From positions 24,531,135-24,595,134 of the forward strand of contig OU452202.1 in the NCBI GenBank assembly GCA_911728435.2: a DNA stretch of 64,000 bases, in the 5' to 3' direction. The first letter of the stretch is position 1; each line of letters begins with the position of its first letter. This stretch comes from Apoderus coryli. Lineage: Eukaryota > Arthropoda > Insecta > Coleoptera > Attelabidae. The position numbers and the translations under genes are program-made. Shown here one piece after another: positions 1 to 12,960 of the stretch. The notes beneath the pieces were generated by a model. That model was not told where the DNA came from, ran no database searches, and was given only the letters and a program-made list of their open reading frames with translations.

Positions 1-1236
1 GTTGTGATACAATATAAGCTAAAAAATATTCCATAAAAGAATTGGTTCACACAGGTCTTCGAAAATAGTCTAAAAAAAGGGTCAAAAACGAAAAAAAAAA
101 TGTTTCCCAGTTATACCAGAAAAATTGGCTAATTATATATAGCTTTGATATAAGATAACCTACAAAATGCAGCAAAAATGTTTATTTACATAGGCGTTCG
201 TAAATAGTAGAAAAGGGGGTTAAATAAAAAAAATAGGTGTTATTGTTTACTATCGATCAAATGAAACATTTTTGAGAGAAAATAAATAAAATCATCGGGA
301 TAATGTTGCCGAATATCAGCATTAAATTAGAGTTGCCGGAACGAAAATTATTCACCCCATCTTGGTAATATCATTATAATAATGATCATTAATAACCGCA
401 TTTCAGTAAAAATCAGGATCATTATAATTTGTCTGATTGTACAATTTTAATAATTATTAATACATTTACAATTGTTAAAAGTTAGGACACGCTTTTGATT
501 TACAAAAAATGGGGTAGATATGGTTATTCCTATAACTATCAATTTATATCCTTAATAATACTATCAAAAACCCAACCAATCGCCAGAATACGACCAACAC
601 ATAAAACTACATCTATTTGGTGCTTAAATGTCTTAAATTTATACAAATATTTGTGAACATTATTTAGATAATTATGATAATTTCAAAGACCCCCAAATTA
701 CCTTTTATAGTATGTAATATTATATTCAATAATAATTTTGATATATATTATGATAAATAATAATTTAAAATGATTAAAAATATATAATTTAATGATTTAT
801 TCAATTCACAACTAAGTTCAACATACCGGATGGCCCAATTAAAAGTGTCGACCTTGAATATTTTTATTTATTTATTCGTCGTAAATTCGTAAACATAATC
901 GCTTTACCATTAAATCACTGTGCTCCTTGACATCCCGTGATATTTAATACTCTTAAAGCGGTTGCCACTTTGTGGGCTGGTCTGCTGGAAAAAGATTGAA
1001 GCTCTCAACCTATACTGTAGATTTGAACAAGCGAAGTTACGGATATTAAATTTGAAAGACTGCGTGCATTTCATTCAACATCAGTAATGTCAGTATTGTT
1101 CAATAAGGACTTTTTTCCTTGTAACTCTACGATATTGCGAAATACTTTTCCTTAGGTTTAAAAAATCATCATAATATGCTAATTACATAGCAATAAAATC
1201 TAATAGTCTTGTCAATAGTTAACTATTCTATATATA
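1..1236. other. AT-rich spacer downstream of SLC17 gene A
   Basis: No coding exon or RNA gene could be recognised. The stretch is strongly AT-rich. Near 825-840 it contains a sequence of the kind 'ACCGGATGGCCC', which resembles the 'CCGGGTGGCCC' motif near 6567 and may be an eroded transposon end. It lies downstream of the stop codon of gene A, so part of it may be 3' UTR, but no boundary can be set from sequence alone. Confidence 0.5.
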
Positions 1237-4200
1237 TTAATATCTTCTAAACACATCACTCGAAGAGCTATGCACACTAGACGGTTCTATTGTATCTGCT
1301 ACAGGTTCTCGTGTATCATCTTCATTTTCGTTCCATTTTTGTATCTCGCCAGATGCAAACACTATGTAAAATATATCTGTTACAATGTATACTACAGCCG
1401 ATATGATGAAGATGATACGCCACTGCTTTAGATTTGTCTGCAAAAAAACATTCCTTATTAAAATATGTTTATTATTATCAATAAAACAGGCTTTAGTGGT
1501 TCCGCTAGACCATGGTCTGAAATTCTAACCGCTGAAAACCATTTACAACATTGTTATTGGCGACGAGTTTAATTTTTGTGTGTGAATAGTACGATCCTGT
1601 TGACCAATTTACGACATCTTTGCGACAAATAAACATGGCCTCAAATATTCATCGGGGTGTCCGCTATGTCGCATATAGCGCCGTCCTTTTAGATCTACAT
1701 GTCGTCGACGTTCATTCATATCGTTCAACTTGGATCAAAATAAATCAGTTATGATTTATTATTCGAATAGGACACTATCATTCAAGAACCAAGAAACTAT
1801 CCTTAATGACCTACTCTATACGCATGTGGTTTGGCATGCCGATAGCCCTTCAAGGATACTTTGCTAGGTCTTGAATGACAGCGTTCTATTGGAATACCAA
1901 ACAAATGGGAACCTGTTCTGCGCCTGATGGGGTTGTGTGTCAATAAAGACGTATTCAGGCGCGGAACACGTTCCAATTTTAATGCTTTTGTTTGGTCTTC
2001 GAATACCGACGACGCCAAAAATCCGCACGAACAATTAACTTTTTGTGTTTGCATTGTACGTGGTGATTCTCGTGTAGATGAGTGTCGTCCCATATATGGC
2101 AATTATTTTTTTAAACATAGTCAATCATCCAAAAATGCTCCTCGTCACTACATATGATTTTTCGGTCAAAATTGTTAAAGTTGAGCTCTTGGTTTAGCTG
2201 GATCTCGTATGGGTGTAGCCTCGAAGGAAAATTGAAAGGATGCAAAAGACCGAGTTCTTTTGCATACTTTCATGGACAGCAACGATATTCTGGACTTCTC
2301 TCGAGCGTCGCCACCAAACCTCTGATAGTTAAATTTAAAGAATCGCAAAAATGGGCTCAACAGGCGCAGCGTTCTCAATAATAAACACTCATTTGCATGC
2401 TGCTCAATCGAGTAAACTGCCATGGTGATTAGGCAAAGAACGTACCTGATCTGTGACAATATATTGTACAATTAACGGTGATATCACAGAAAATATACTG
2501 GTAGAACCATTTGTAAGTCCCATCATAATACCGGAATGGTTCGGCGACAGATCCATGTGATTAACTTGGAATCCGCAGAATCCTGCAGCAGTAGTACCTC
2601 CAACTAATATAAGTAATGCAACTGATAAAGTTGCATGGTCTTTAGTGAAGAATCCCACGGCGATCAATCCTACTGCGGGACACAAAGTTCCTAAAAAAAA
2701 CTTTTTGTAACAAAATTTCTTTATGGTCTGTATAATTCTATGCTTACCTATACTGTTAAATATTTTTCTTGCAGTCCCCCTAGACACCAAATTCCTATTA
2801 ACGAGAATATCACAGCTTATACTAAACCCAAATGAAAATATCCACATGCATAAATATGGAGCTGCAGACAGAAGAGAATTCTGAAAAGCAAGAACAATAG
2901 TTAATGATATTCTGGAAGCAAAAGAACCCACATAAAACTACAAGGGTAACTATTTGCATTTTGAACCTTTGTTAAGTGTCAGCTGTTGTTTTCAGTGTTG
3001 ACTCGATTGCAAACATGAACCGAATGTGTGGGTTTTTCAAGATAAGCCCAATCATAGAAAAGTGGTTTCCGATCGAAGCAATTCTAAACAAATCGTCTCC
3101 TGTTTTTCCAGGAAAACTGGTCATGTCGCAACTGTGCCTTTAGAGAATGTAGAACAGTCAATTGCGATAGGTACTCAGTACTGGGATGGCACTCAATGAT
3201 TTCTCATCAAGTATAAATTGCCTTTCTTTTGGCGCTGTCTGAAGCAGATTGGAAATATCGTTACAATGCGCGAAAAACTGCTGTGTTTGCAATATTAGGC
3301 TCAAATCATAAATAGTGAATACAAATTGATCAGTAAGAGCTCTATGAGAGTAAAATTGTTATCCTTAAACTTGGAATTTAAGTTAAGATAGGAGAGAGTT
3401 CACCAGTCAATGCGGAGAAGATTGGATTCATGTATCCGAGTTAGAGTTTTTGTATTTTGTAAGAATCATCACGAATTTGAGTCTTGGCTTTTAGCAATAA
3501 TGGGTCATCAACAAGATCTTAAATGGTCCAGCAGCATTTTAAAGAAAAATGTAGTGCCCAGTATTAATTTGGATAGCACAACTGTATAGTGTCACAACCT
3601 TATGTAGGTATTATAACTTTTCCAAAGTAAGCTCTTATACTCCCCTGTAATAAAACATCAAAATGCCGCGCCATATATCCCACCATTTTTTATCTCTCAC
3701 ATGAGCGATATAGTTCTCTACATATATCGGCTCTTGCCCAAACTACTTATACCAAGTTCGGTCCTGATAAAAAGGTGGAGAGGGTAAAAGGGTAATAGAG
3801 CAACAGAATCGACAACATCACCCGATCCAGTGTAGGGTAAATGCAGCGAAATATGGCATAGTTGAACTAAGTTGCTAATAAAGGAACTATAACAGATGAT
3901 ATTAGCCAGGGATCAGTACTGAACAGCCATCGGACTTCCCACAGACCATTTGGGGATGTACAACGTAGGTAGCTATAATTTATTTGTTGTATCGTAATTT
4001 GAAGTGTAAATTTTGAGATAAGAAACTTGTTTTCTAGTCCATCAATTATTTTCAAATGGTTTGTTGCAATAGATATTATTTTTGTAAAAAAATCAACAAC
4101 TTCTTATCGCACTAATCACTATTATTTAAAAGGTTAATATCATTGAATCACATGTTCATAATTATTATTGTAAATATATTTTTGAAGAAAACTTGTTCCA

Positions 4201-7200
4201 AAAACAATGGACATAAAATGCGTTATCAAAACAGGTGTAAAACAAACACTTGATAATTAGAAAGAAAATAAACAATGCGTTAACTTTCATTTCTAGTAAT
4301 ATCATTGATTGCAAAACTTCATCTACAAGGGGCTGAAGACGCGAGAAAACTTAGAACGCAATTTGCAACAACATTGTGATAGCATCTGAAAACAACCACC
4401 ACACCAAGGAGTCCGCAACGCTCAGTCTTGGTTCATCACGGGACCAATTTGTACAACTCTCGTTATTCTGCGTTCTTTAAGAATTGCTCTCTCCACTTTA
4501 TTTGCAGTCTTTTTGTTACTTATTTATGAATTATGTATTAGAAACTTACCGACTTCATATCGTATTGGAGTATTTTGTTCAGATATGTAGGAGTTTGTGT
4601 GAGAAGTATCGAGCTGCCCCAATTGACTCCTAAATTTGAAAAGAATAATGCCCATACTGGTAGTGATGTCAGTATCTCCTTCCATGGAATATGAAGCTTC
4701 TAAAATAAAATACATAGCGTTCCTTGTCTTTGTAAAAATGTAGACTCTCAAATAATAGTACCCTATCATTGTTCTGTCCCAAACTTTGCTCTATATACGT
4801 CCGTTCTGCTTGACTGATTTTTCTGTGGCACCTTGGTTTGTCAGCACCAAACAAAATCCATAAAAATACCCAAGACAAGCCGCAACAACCCCATAAATAA
4901 AACGAATACGGCCAACCTAGTTGACTGGAACATATCAGACCAGTTATTGGCATTGTTATAATATTCCCAAAGACCGAACCTAAAGAGAATTACAAAAACA
5001 AAGTTCGAAAGTTCAATAATGTTTATCTATCTACCTGCATAAGTAAAAGTTCCAATTCTTGATCTTTCGCAGGGTGGTGCCCATGCTCCTAAAAGCGTAT
5101 GAACCAGAGGAAGTACAAATCCTTGAGCAAGGCCCTCCATAAATCTACACGCCATCACACCTTGCGATCCATATTTCTCTGCCATAACTGGTATCATGAT
5201 ACATGATACTGAATCTAAGGTAACGCTTCCTGAAATATTTGAGAATGTGCATTGATTTTCATTTTATAATGGTTTAGGAAAAGCTTTAATCTTTGGTTTA
5301 GGTGTTTTCAGTTAAATCCTCGATTAAGTATCGATCAAAATCACGGACATATGACGAAACATAAAATTAAACTTCCAATACTGATCAGATGGTCAATAGA
5401 AGAGCTTCCAGTGGTAAAAGTTATACAAAAACAACTAATAAATCTATCACTGATTAATATGAATTGTTTGAACATAATAAACAAATTAAAAATATTTAAA
5501 AACCAATATTAATAAGCCTTTAAGGATTGGTGAATTATAGGGCTAATTACACGCAGAAATAATCCCACGAATTGTCGCTGACACTGCATTGAGTGTGTTA
5601 CTTTATTTTGCCATAAGTCTTCTGGATTCAAAACCCACTAAATCGACCATTTGCTACAAATTAAAAGTGCATAAGTTGCGAGCCAAAGCCTTTTTTTAAA
5701 AGTTGCAGAAAAAAAAAGGAGGGCCTTATTACTATTAGCTTCGACGGTCAGAAAAATCTTCAATTCCCTATACTTCTGGACGAAAGTGTGTACTATAGTA
5801 GACAGCTGTATATTTATAACTTTAGCACTGTTACTGGTGATTCACATGGTAATCTTACCCCACATAATGTTAGATGTTTTGCCTGGACAGAAGATAAATA
5901 CTTAAAAAGATCTAATGAAATTGCGAGCGAAGTTTTTTATACCCTCAATCACACAAATTTGGATGGTAAAACGATAGTAAGACTTTTAGCTGACGGATGT
6001 GGAGGGCAAAATAAAAACACTATACTGTTGGCAATATGCTTGAAATGGATCAGTTCTACAAGTCTTTCCGAAGTGGGGTTGGTTTTTCCAGTCGTTGGCC
6101 ATATTTTTTTGTAAATTTCAGCGATACTATAGAAAATATATTGAAAAAAAAGCCATTATTATCGTCGCATGTAACTAATAGATATATACGTTCATTTTTA
6201 TTATTGTACCTTTGTTTTGTAGTATCAAAACAGTTTTTTGCGATTTTCAAACATTTTATGAAAGTGGATTTAATGAGTTTTGAAACCAGAAGACTCATAT
6301 AACGCATGAATCCGTAAACCTATATTGTGAAACATTTTTTTTTCTTGTTTGCTTTAGTAATATGGTTTACCTACTAGTAACCACTTTGATCCAATCTTTT
6401 GTCCTAAGTGTGCAGCAGGAATTTGAAATACCACATAGCCCCAAAATATCGCTGAAAGGACTATACTTTGATCAGACCAGTGATATACCTGAAACCAGAA
6501 AAAATTTATAAAGTGCCTTTAACAACACGTAATATCCTACCTACAAAGATTAATGTACATGTAATGTACCGGGTGGCCCTTTTAAGAGGGACCACTAACT
6601 TATCTGAGAAACCCCTTGATATATTAACAGAAATGGGCTAATATTTTGTTTGAAACGACCCCCGTATCCCGTTTTTTGGATTCTTTTATTTTTTTTCTAA
6701 TTGTCCTCTTCCTGAGAGTTAATTTTTATTTTATTAGTAAAATACACAACACATTAATTATCAGGAAGAGGACTATTAGAAAAAAAATTAAAGAATCCAA
6801 AAATCGGGATACGGGGGTTGTTTCAAGAGAATAACAAGAAATTAGGAAATCTGTTCTAATTGCGTCTATCCTTAAGGTAATTCTCCCGAACATATAATGC
6901 AAGGCTGTGGCTGAATACCATTAAAAATTTGACTAATAACTATTTATAAATTATTTTTTCAGCCCTAAAGTATAAGCTCGTTGACAGGTGGCAAATTATG
7001 TAAAATATTTTTCCTACAATCGTGCGGTAAAGAACACTTTTCAGAATTTTTTAAGGCGGAAAGCTGCCCTTTTCCGCACTCAGTGCTGTAAAGTTACTTT
7101 TCCGCACTGTTTTTAATACTGCTGTAACTGTCAAACTGATTAAACAATTGAAAAATTTGTCAAATATGTCTTTTATCATAATAATATCATCAGATGAACT

Positions 7201-10200
7201 AAAATTGAAAATTTTAACAATGCTGGATACACAGAAGTCAGCTAAGTCAAGTCACAACCAAGTAAATCAATTTATTTTCAGATAGCCAGGCGGCGTCCTT
7301 ACGGGCGCTGAAAAGGCCTAAGGTTACAAGTAAACTGGTATGAGAATGCCAAAGGGAACTTAGGGCCGGGACAGGCCATAATAGGGTTAATCTAGTGTGG
7401 GTCCCGGGGCACTCGGTAATCGAAAGCAACGAGAGAGTGGATTGGCTAGCTAGATAAGCATCTGAAGTCCCATATACTGGCACGGAACCTGCGCTGGGTT
7501 TGTCTAAAAGAATGGCGCGGGAACTACTGAAGTGCTGGGTCAAAAACGAGCACTGGAAAACTGCTAACATTAAGCAAGGGTCAGTTGCGAGTAATTATAT
7601 AGGATTTCTCACTGGGCATTGCGCCAAATTTTTGGTTTTGCGAAATTTGAAGTGCTCATAGGAAACTCCACTGCCCGTCGTTCGCTCAACTGTCGTCGCG
7701 TGCGGATATGTACTACTTTCCGCACTTGTTAGGGAAATAACTATAGTCCTAAATATAGGCGTTTTTTAAAAGATCGTTATTCCGTTATAATTTGGAAAAT
7801 AAAACGATACATGCTAGATAGTAAATTATTTGAGTTTTCATGATCCAAAACACACATAATAGTATTATTATGTCTACTTACTGGTATATTTTGATTAGTT
7901 GTTGTACTATTATCGTTCATAGCTACTATAGCTACTGATAATACTGAACGCATACAATAAGTATAAGTCATCAATAGAAAATAAAGCACCATTTGACCAT
8001 GCCGACAGCCTATCGTTGGTCCTGAAAATCCAAGAAATTTTACAATAATAATTATTAGACTTTGCTGGTCCCAGTATACGTTCCTTTTACTGGTTCGCTA
8101 TCATTATTCATTGTTTAACGTGAAAGATAATGTCAGTTTATGTTAAGGTAGGTATGGCACAACTTTTATCTGTTCAAAGAAAACATACCACGTACTTACA
8201 TTGTTTTATAAATCATTACTAAATTAATTTTCGATAATAATTGATAACGTTGTTTAGTTCTTTGGAATGATATTTGTAAACAAGACTATAAATACCATTT
8301 ATAATTTATACTTTACACTTTATTATTTGTGATGTTAAGTGTTAGATTCTGAATTGAACATTATTTGCAATTTTATCGGGAGATTGATAAATAACAATTG
8401 CTTAGGTACTTTTTTGTACTTGATTCTTGAACCTGTTTTTTTTTTAATTAATTTTTTGTTTTCTTAAAGAGTAGGTTATTATGTTGAATAAACACATTCG
8501 ATTGTCAATACACACTTCATACATACGAGGGCTACCTTTTTTGTTTTCACATATTCTGGGAAGAAAACATGATTTTTGAATTTAAATTTAGAACCATTGC
8601 TTACAAGGGCTCCGACCGTAATAAGTATCGGAAATGTGGTCCAATTTTAAAAAATCGTTTCAGAACCGATTATATAGACTGGCAACGTTGTCGACACAAC
8701 GAGTGTACTGACGAGCTTGCAAAAAGCCATAGAAAATTAATTTTACTATAAGGTGTTTTCTCTTTCTCTTTTTCTTTTGTGTTCCGTCTTAAAATTTTAG
8801 AAATATATTGTTTGTTTTTATTTTATCCATTATACGGCCAGACTTGTTTCGGGGCACATAATATTAGATGGCATTACTAGAATTTTTCCCATATAAGTGT
8901 ATAAATTTGACAGCAAGCTGACTATTGATTTTACTACTTCAAATAGTCTATGATCTTTGAACAACAAATTACTGTATACCATTCAGGATTAACTGATCTT
9001 CTAATGGAATTGTTGCGACGTCTCTTGTATAGCACAAGAAACAGGCGATCATTTTCTTTGAAATTATTCGTGCGCAAACAACTTTTCTGGGATTTGGTCC
9101 ACCTTGATGGAGCACCCATACAATAGGTTGTTGCTTGGTTTCCGACGCATACGAATTTATCCATGATTTATTGTAAATTGTTTCCTTACATATAGTGACG
9201 TTTCACGGCAACATCTAATAAAAATCTACAGGATCAATCCAATTTTTTAGAAACTTGCTTTTATTTTGGAGACTTTACTATTTAAGGATAGGAATATTAT
9301 AATGTTTGAAAGAGATGGATTGTCTTTCAGAATGTTTGATAATATACAAGGTGTTCTGTTTTAGAAAAATTACTTATGCCGATTTTTGTTAGTACCTATA
9401 GATAGATATTTTTAGGCCCCCATCAAAATTTCAAGAGTCGAAACGACCTTGAGATAATTTAGCTACCAAAACAAATTTTCAAGATAATAACGTTTACTAA
9501 ATTTTACTTAAAATATAAGATATACTAGTTCAATAAATATTGAATCAAACAATTCGGTATTGTTTGTTTGGTAATTCACACATTATTCGTGTCTTACGAA
9601 TGCTCGTTTAGTATGTAAGTAAATCACAATATCATAAATACTGTTTGCGTCGATGCAATGGGTTTGTAAAATTATTGGCAACTCTATTGTGGCAATGTGA
9701 GTTGGTTGGAGTTGTTAACTTTTTAAGTATTGTGTTCCTTAATAATTTTTTAGAGTTCCCTTTTTGTATCGCATGATATTTGAAATCATTGCTGGCTGTA
9801 GCGCAATTAGAGATGCCTGGTGGTTTTGAGAGGGTGGTTTCGCCCGAATATGAGGAGAAGATTGGATTCTTGGATGTGAGCTGGACATTCAAGATTTTTT
9901 AGTAATTAATATGTTGATACTTATTGGCAAATATTTATTGTGGTTTCGAAAATAGATCGTTGAATTTTTAAAATGTTTTTCAGTGGTAAATTTTTATCTC
10001 AAAATTGAAGCAAGATCGATGAAAATCCAAGAGACAAAAAAGTTGTATTAATATTTCTCTTATCTAAAGAAAATTAGAAAAAGTCACGTACACTTTGTTG
10101 GCAAAAATATTGGTGTAGGTGGACTGGTTTTCATTAATTTTTAATAATCGAGGGGGGTCCGAAGTAAGAGGGTTCAAGTGCACGTTTGTTTTGAGATAAT

Positions 10201-11806
10201 CAACATTCAAGATTTTTGTTGTTTTAATTTTTCACACAAATGTTATGTTGTCGAAATAATGACGTTAATTACATACATATTTTTTTGTATTATTAGTAGG
10301 TATTGTGTAAAATTTATAAACATGTATTTCAACTCTTATAGTGGCCAAACAATCATTTATCTAAATGGTTTAAGTACAAAAAAGACTCAAACAAACTTTT
10401 CTGATGCCAGTACAAAACTGCTCTTCTTTATCTTCGTTATTGAAAGTGGCGACCATTATTCTTGCGCCACACTGTATATATTGTATTTTATTCTGTAGAT
10501 ACTGTGGCAACCTTTTTATTGTGCCACACTGTATATATGTATTTTTAAATTTAGTTATTTCTTTGTAAAAATTTAGCATAGTAGTTGTAAATAATATTTT
10601 CTAAATTGCACCAAATGTTCAAACATCTGGCACGAATATTTCTACTTTCTTTTTAATATTTTTCATTTTCGGGAACAAAAGAAATCCCTAGTCCGTACCT
10701 AGAAAAAGCAGTGGTTAGTGTTAAAGCTACGTACCGACCAGATGTCGTACTTTCTCAAGAGAAATGTTTTTTCTATAATTTTAGCCCAGTCAGTCTTCAA
10801 CATCAAAACCGTCAATATCTCTCTCGTGCCAAAACTCTCTCTCCAGATTTTATAACAACTTAACGCTCAAACACACTCTTTTCCGTTTTAATAAATATTC
10901 AGTTTTGTACATACCGTTAAACAGTGTTTTAATTATTACAATCATACTACCCAAATTACCAAAAAAGTATCTGAAGATGAGCTGTTGGCATTACTACATG
11001 GACGTTTAGATTGGTCACCATTCTTCAATTTTTTGTAGAACGAGTAATAATGAAGCTTCGTTAACTTAGCCGTTTTGATTGACAATGCAGTTTTGTTGGG
11101 AGGTCTACTTTAGACACCTCTATTAGACAAGTCGAAAATTCGAAATGTTTATTCAATGTAATCTTTTATTTGATTGACCTTTTTGTGAATTTGAAATATG
11201 GAAATCAAGCAGTACTTCTCAATTATTTTAATCAGTGATTAAGGGTCGAAAAATCTTCTAAAGCCATGTTGTCAACGCGAAGTTTGGTGGAAAAACTATT
11301 GCCTTCAGTCAGTGGTCGGGAATAAAAACTTGGGGCCATATGCGCTTTTTTTTCGCTATGAACTCTATGCCCAAGCTGTGTCACACTCCATGGAAGTGTT
11401 GGTTCAAGAATGTAAACACTTTGATGTGAATATCCATTCAGGGGCGCGATTTTGAAGGTCTTGTATAACTCTCGTGTCGACCGGCGTATGTCGTGCCTCG
11501 AATAATGACCTAGACTTGATAATAGAGATGGAAACAAAACATCGATGTTTTTTAAATATGGATGTTTTTTGTCAAGTTTTGATGCTTTTAGTATTTATTT
11601 TGTAAAAGTCTAGGAAGTGCTTAAGCCTCCTTAGCACTGCCGTAGTACACACGAACCGCTTTACGTTGATCGCTTTGATTATAAGCTCACTTTCGTATGG
11701 TTATTAATTGGAATTTAAAAAAATAGAATGAAATTAAAAAATATTTTTATTTACCTTTCTCTAAAATCTTGTTTATTTTTACACTGGTACAAACACCAAT
11801 ATCCAT
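1237..11806 (-). CDS. SLC17-type MFS transporter, gene A (9 exons)
   Basis: Putative inorganic-phosphate/organic-anion cotransporter of the major facilitator superfamily, an integral membrane protein with about 12 helices. Exons in transcript order: 11755-11806, 7882-8021, 6371-6488, 5035-5229, 4762-4979, 4550-4699, 2748-2880, 2446-2690, 1237-1437. All have GT/AG borders and phases that sum to 1452 nt (483 aa). Visible family motifs are FWGY in helix 2, WAPPCERSRIGTF, the LSPNHSG segment and the C-terminal FASGE..W. An N-glycosylation sequon (NST) sits in the first extracellular loop. The first exon (18 residues, MDIGVCTSVKINKILEKG) is inferred. It is exactly 52 nt, the same length and phase as exon 1 of gene B, but lies 3.7 kb upstream. 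The usual 313-nt exon is split here (118+195 nt) by an intron at 5230-6370 that paralogues B, C and D lack. Introns hold several transposon remnants. The first loop reads LSVAIVAM but lacks the preceding RxN of its paralogues. Family call is firm; substrate is unknown. Confidence 0.85.
1750..2400 (-). pseudogene. mariner-like DDE transposase remnant
   Basis: Lies in the last intron of gene A. On the minus strand, with frame changes, it reads as a broken transposase: a HPYEIQLNQEL-like segment, then a stretch ending in CSDEEHFW (first catalytic Asp context), then IWDDTH and a possible VWCGFW equivalent. The order matches the Tc1/mariner-type transposase intact at 15688-16761. No full frame survives, so it is a fossil. 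No terminal repeats were found. Confidence 0.6.
1765..1895 (-). repeat. Single diverged unit related to the 170-bp satellite
   Basis: Reverse-complemented, this stretch contains 'GAAGGGCTAT', 'GCATGCCAAAC', 'CATTAAGGATAGTTTCTT' and 'CTTGAATGATAG' in the same order and spacing as the tandem units at 29575-30315. A second short match (cttgaatga-agcgttctat) lies at about 1870-1892 in the opposite direction. It is a dispersed relative of the satellite, next to a transposase fossil. Confidence 0.65.
2950..4540. other. Long intron of gene A, no assigned element
   Basis: Intron between exons 4550-4699 and 2748-2880 of gene A. Around 3000-3330 the minus strand has short open pieces that could be transposase-derived, but no motif is firm. 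Nothing else was recognised. Confidence 0.4.
5705..6115 (+). pseudogene. DUF7869-type protein fragment
   Basis: Lies within the gene-A-specific intron (5230-6370), antisense to the gene. A frame open from about 5705 reads ITISFDGQKNLQFPILLDES, then YYSRQLYIYNF, a glycine/histidine turn, NEIASEVFYTLNH, and the hallmark LLADGCGGQNKN followed by a VFPVVGHIFL end. This is the conserved core of the DUF7869 family, which is frequent in insect genomes as repetitive, probably transposon-derived genes. The family's usual continuation after VGH(S)F is lost and the frame stops at 6115. A full protein is several hundred residues, so this is a truncated copy. Confidence 0.65.
6651..6825. mobile_element. 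Foldback/MITE-like inverted repeat
   Basis: Two arms of about 65 bp (6651-6715 and 6761-6825) are near-perfect inverted copies, each starting TGAAAC(G/A)ACCCCCGTATCC and ending CTCTTCCTGA. About 45 bp of AT-rich loop separates them. There is no coding capacity. The element sits in an intron of gene A and could fold into a long hairpin in the transcript. Confidence 0.75.
7270..7660 (+). pseudogene. LINE RNase H domain fragment
   Basis: Plus-strand reading gives DSQAALRALKRPKVTSKLV, then NRVNLVWVPGHSVIESNERVDWLA, then EPALGLSKRMARELLKCW and IGFLTGHCAK. This is the C-terminal RNase H domain carried by R1/LOA-type non-LTR retrotransposons, including the (V)WVPGHS signature. Stops and frame breaks make it non-functional. 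It is visibly richer in G+C than the surrounding intron, and four copies of a TTTCCGCAC-like motif surround it at 7020-7110 and 7715. Confidence 0.7.
8524..9170 (-). pseudogene. mariner remnant (3' part, minus strand)
   Basis: The right part (8934-9164) reads on the minus strand, with frame changes, as a mariner transposase middle segment: NPxKVVCAR, a KKMIACFL core, and PEWYTVIC. The left boundary at 8524 begins TACGAGGGCTACC, a typical mariner terminal sequence similar to the ends at 27173 and 30511. It is therefore probably a 5'-truncated mariner whose 3' end points left. The upstream TIR was not found. It lies in intron 1 of gene A. Confidence 0.5.
9180..11230. other. Intron 1 of gene A, unassigned sequence
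   Basis: No exon, RNA gene or transposase could be identified. At 10465-10545 there are two direct copies of a GCCACACTGTATATAT-containing segment about 55 bp apart. An open minus-strand frame at 11231-11537 has no recognisable domain. It may be eroded repeat DNA. Confidence 0.4.
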
Positions 11807-12599
11807 GATTAATTCCTGTAATTAATTATTATTATATCGCTAAACTTTGATTTAAATAATAATAATAATAAACAAAGACATCACTTCTTTAAAAACATTT
11901 TTCAACACGGGCTGTTATCAACGTTCTATGTTTTTTGTCATCACAATAATATCGAGCAAATATTTCATTGAGCTCGTCACACGCTTAGGTTTTGACTAGC
12001 TAGTGACAACAGTCTAGCGAAATAGTTTAATTATCGGAAATACTAAATTTGTCAAATTCACAAAAAATATGTGATATAATTCTATAAACTATAATATAAT
12101 AATAATGTTTGTATATTTTAAAATATTCGTATCAGAAAAATTAATTTCTATGTTATTGTTGACGCAAGAATGAGAGTCATATTTGTATAGATCATTTATT
12201 TATATATGAATTATATTTGATTTGATAAAGAATAATACCGATAAACTATAATAATTCTTCAGAAATTAGGCTTCCGATTATGATAATAGCGTATATGATT
12301 TGTTTATTTAGTTGGATTAGTAACAATAATGATATTGAAATAAATAATTATTTTCTCATAAAATCCGTTCGTCTAGATTTATTATAAACGAATTAACTAT
12401 TTAACTACATAATTATGTACAGGTATCATAAGTTTGTAATTTTGGATTACATTTAATGACGATAAAAATAATCGTTTGCCAAAAATTTTGGTACAACTAA
12501 AATTGGTTATAAATAACAATGGAGAACACATTTCAATTTTGTTTATTTTGTGAACAAAACCTATTTTTCTGTGGCATATTCATAATAGTTCAGTTGCGA

Positions 12600-12960
12600 A
12601 GTTGGTTGACATGTTCTATTTTCCCCTGATACCTTCTTGTGGATTTTCTCACCGTGCTCGTCACTCAGAGCACCACAAATTAATAGGGATTAATAGGGGA
12701 ATTAATTTTCAACAACATATTACACCCTTGGTAATACATAAGAAGTTGGGGGCAACCAGGTCATTATAGTACTGCTCTGTCTTTAGGTTTCCCAAAAAAA
12801 TTGTTAGAACCCATTTGGAGGCATTCCAAGCGTCATTTTCCTCCAAAGACTGTAAATGGCGGTAGTAAAATTTTTGCTGTGCTGGAGGAATTAATGGCGT
12901 TCTGTACATTTTTCTTGCCCGGCTCAAAAGACTCTCTTAGTGGTCAAATTTTGTTTTTAA
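12600..12960 (-). pseudogene. Arthropod repeat ORF fragment, copy 1
   Basis: The minus strand reads PLIPPAQQKFYYRHLQSLEE, then an AWNASKWVLTIFLGN segment and, after a frame break, a CSE-E--GE-IH-like tail. It resembles an unclassified repetitive protein common in arthropod genomes (cores of the type AFK-V--NFLGN and GA-SDEHGER-H). Function is unknown. The copy is broken and is the non-LINE half of the 816-bp duplicated unit. Confidence 0.5.

Noticed and set aside
2404..2931. Single 175-codon exon for gene A
   Set aside because: The paralogue B shows two exons here; GT/AG sites at 2691-2747 remove a non-conserved lysine-rich stretch and restore the alignment.
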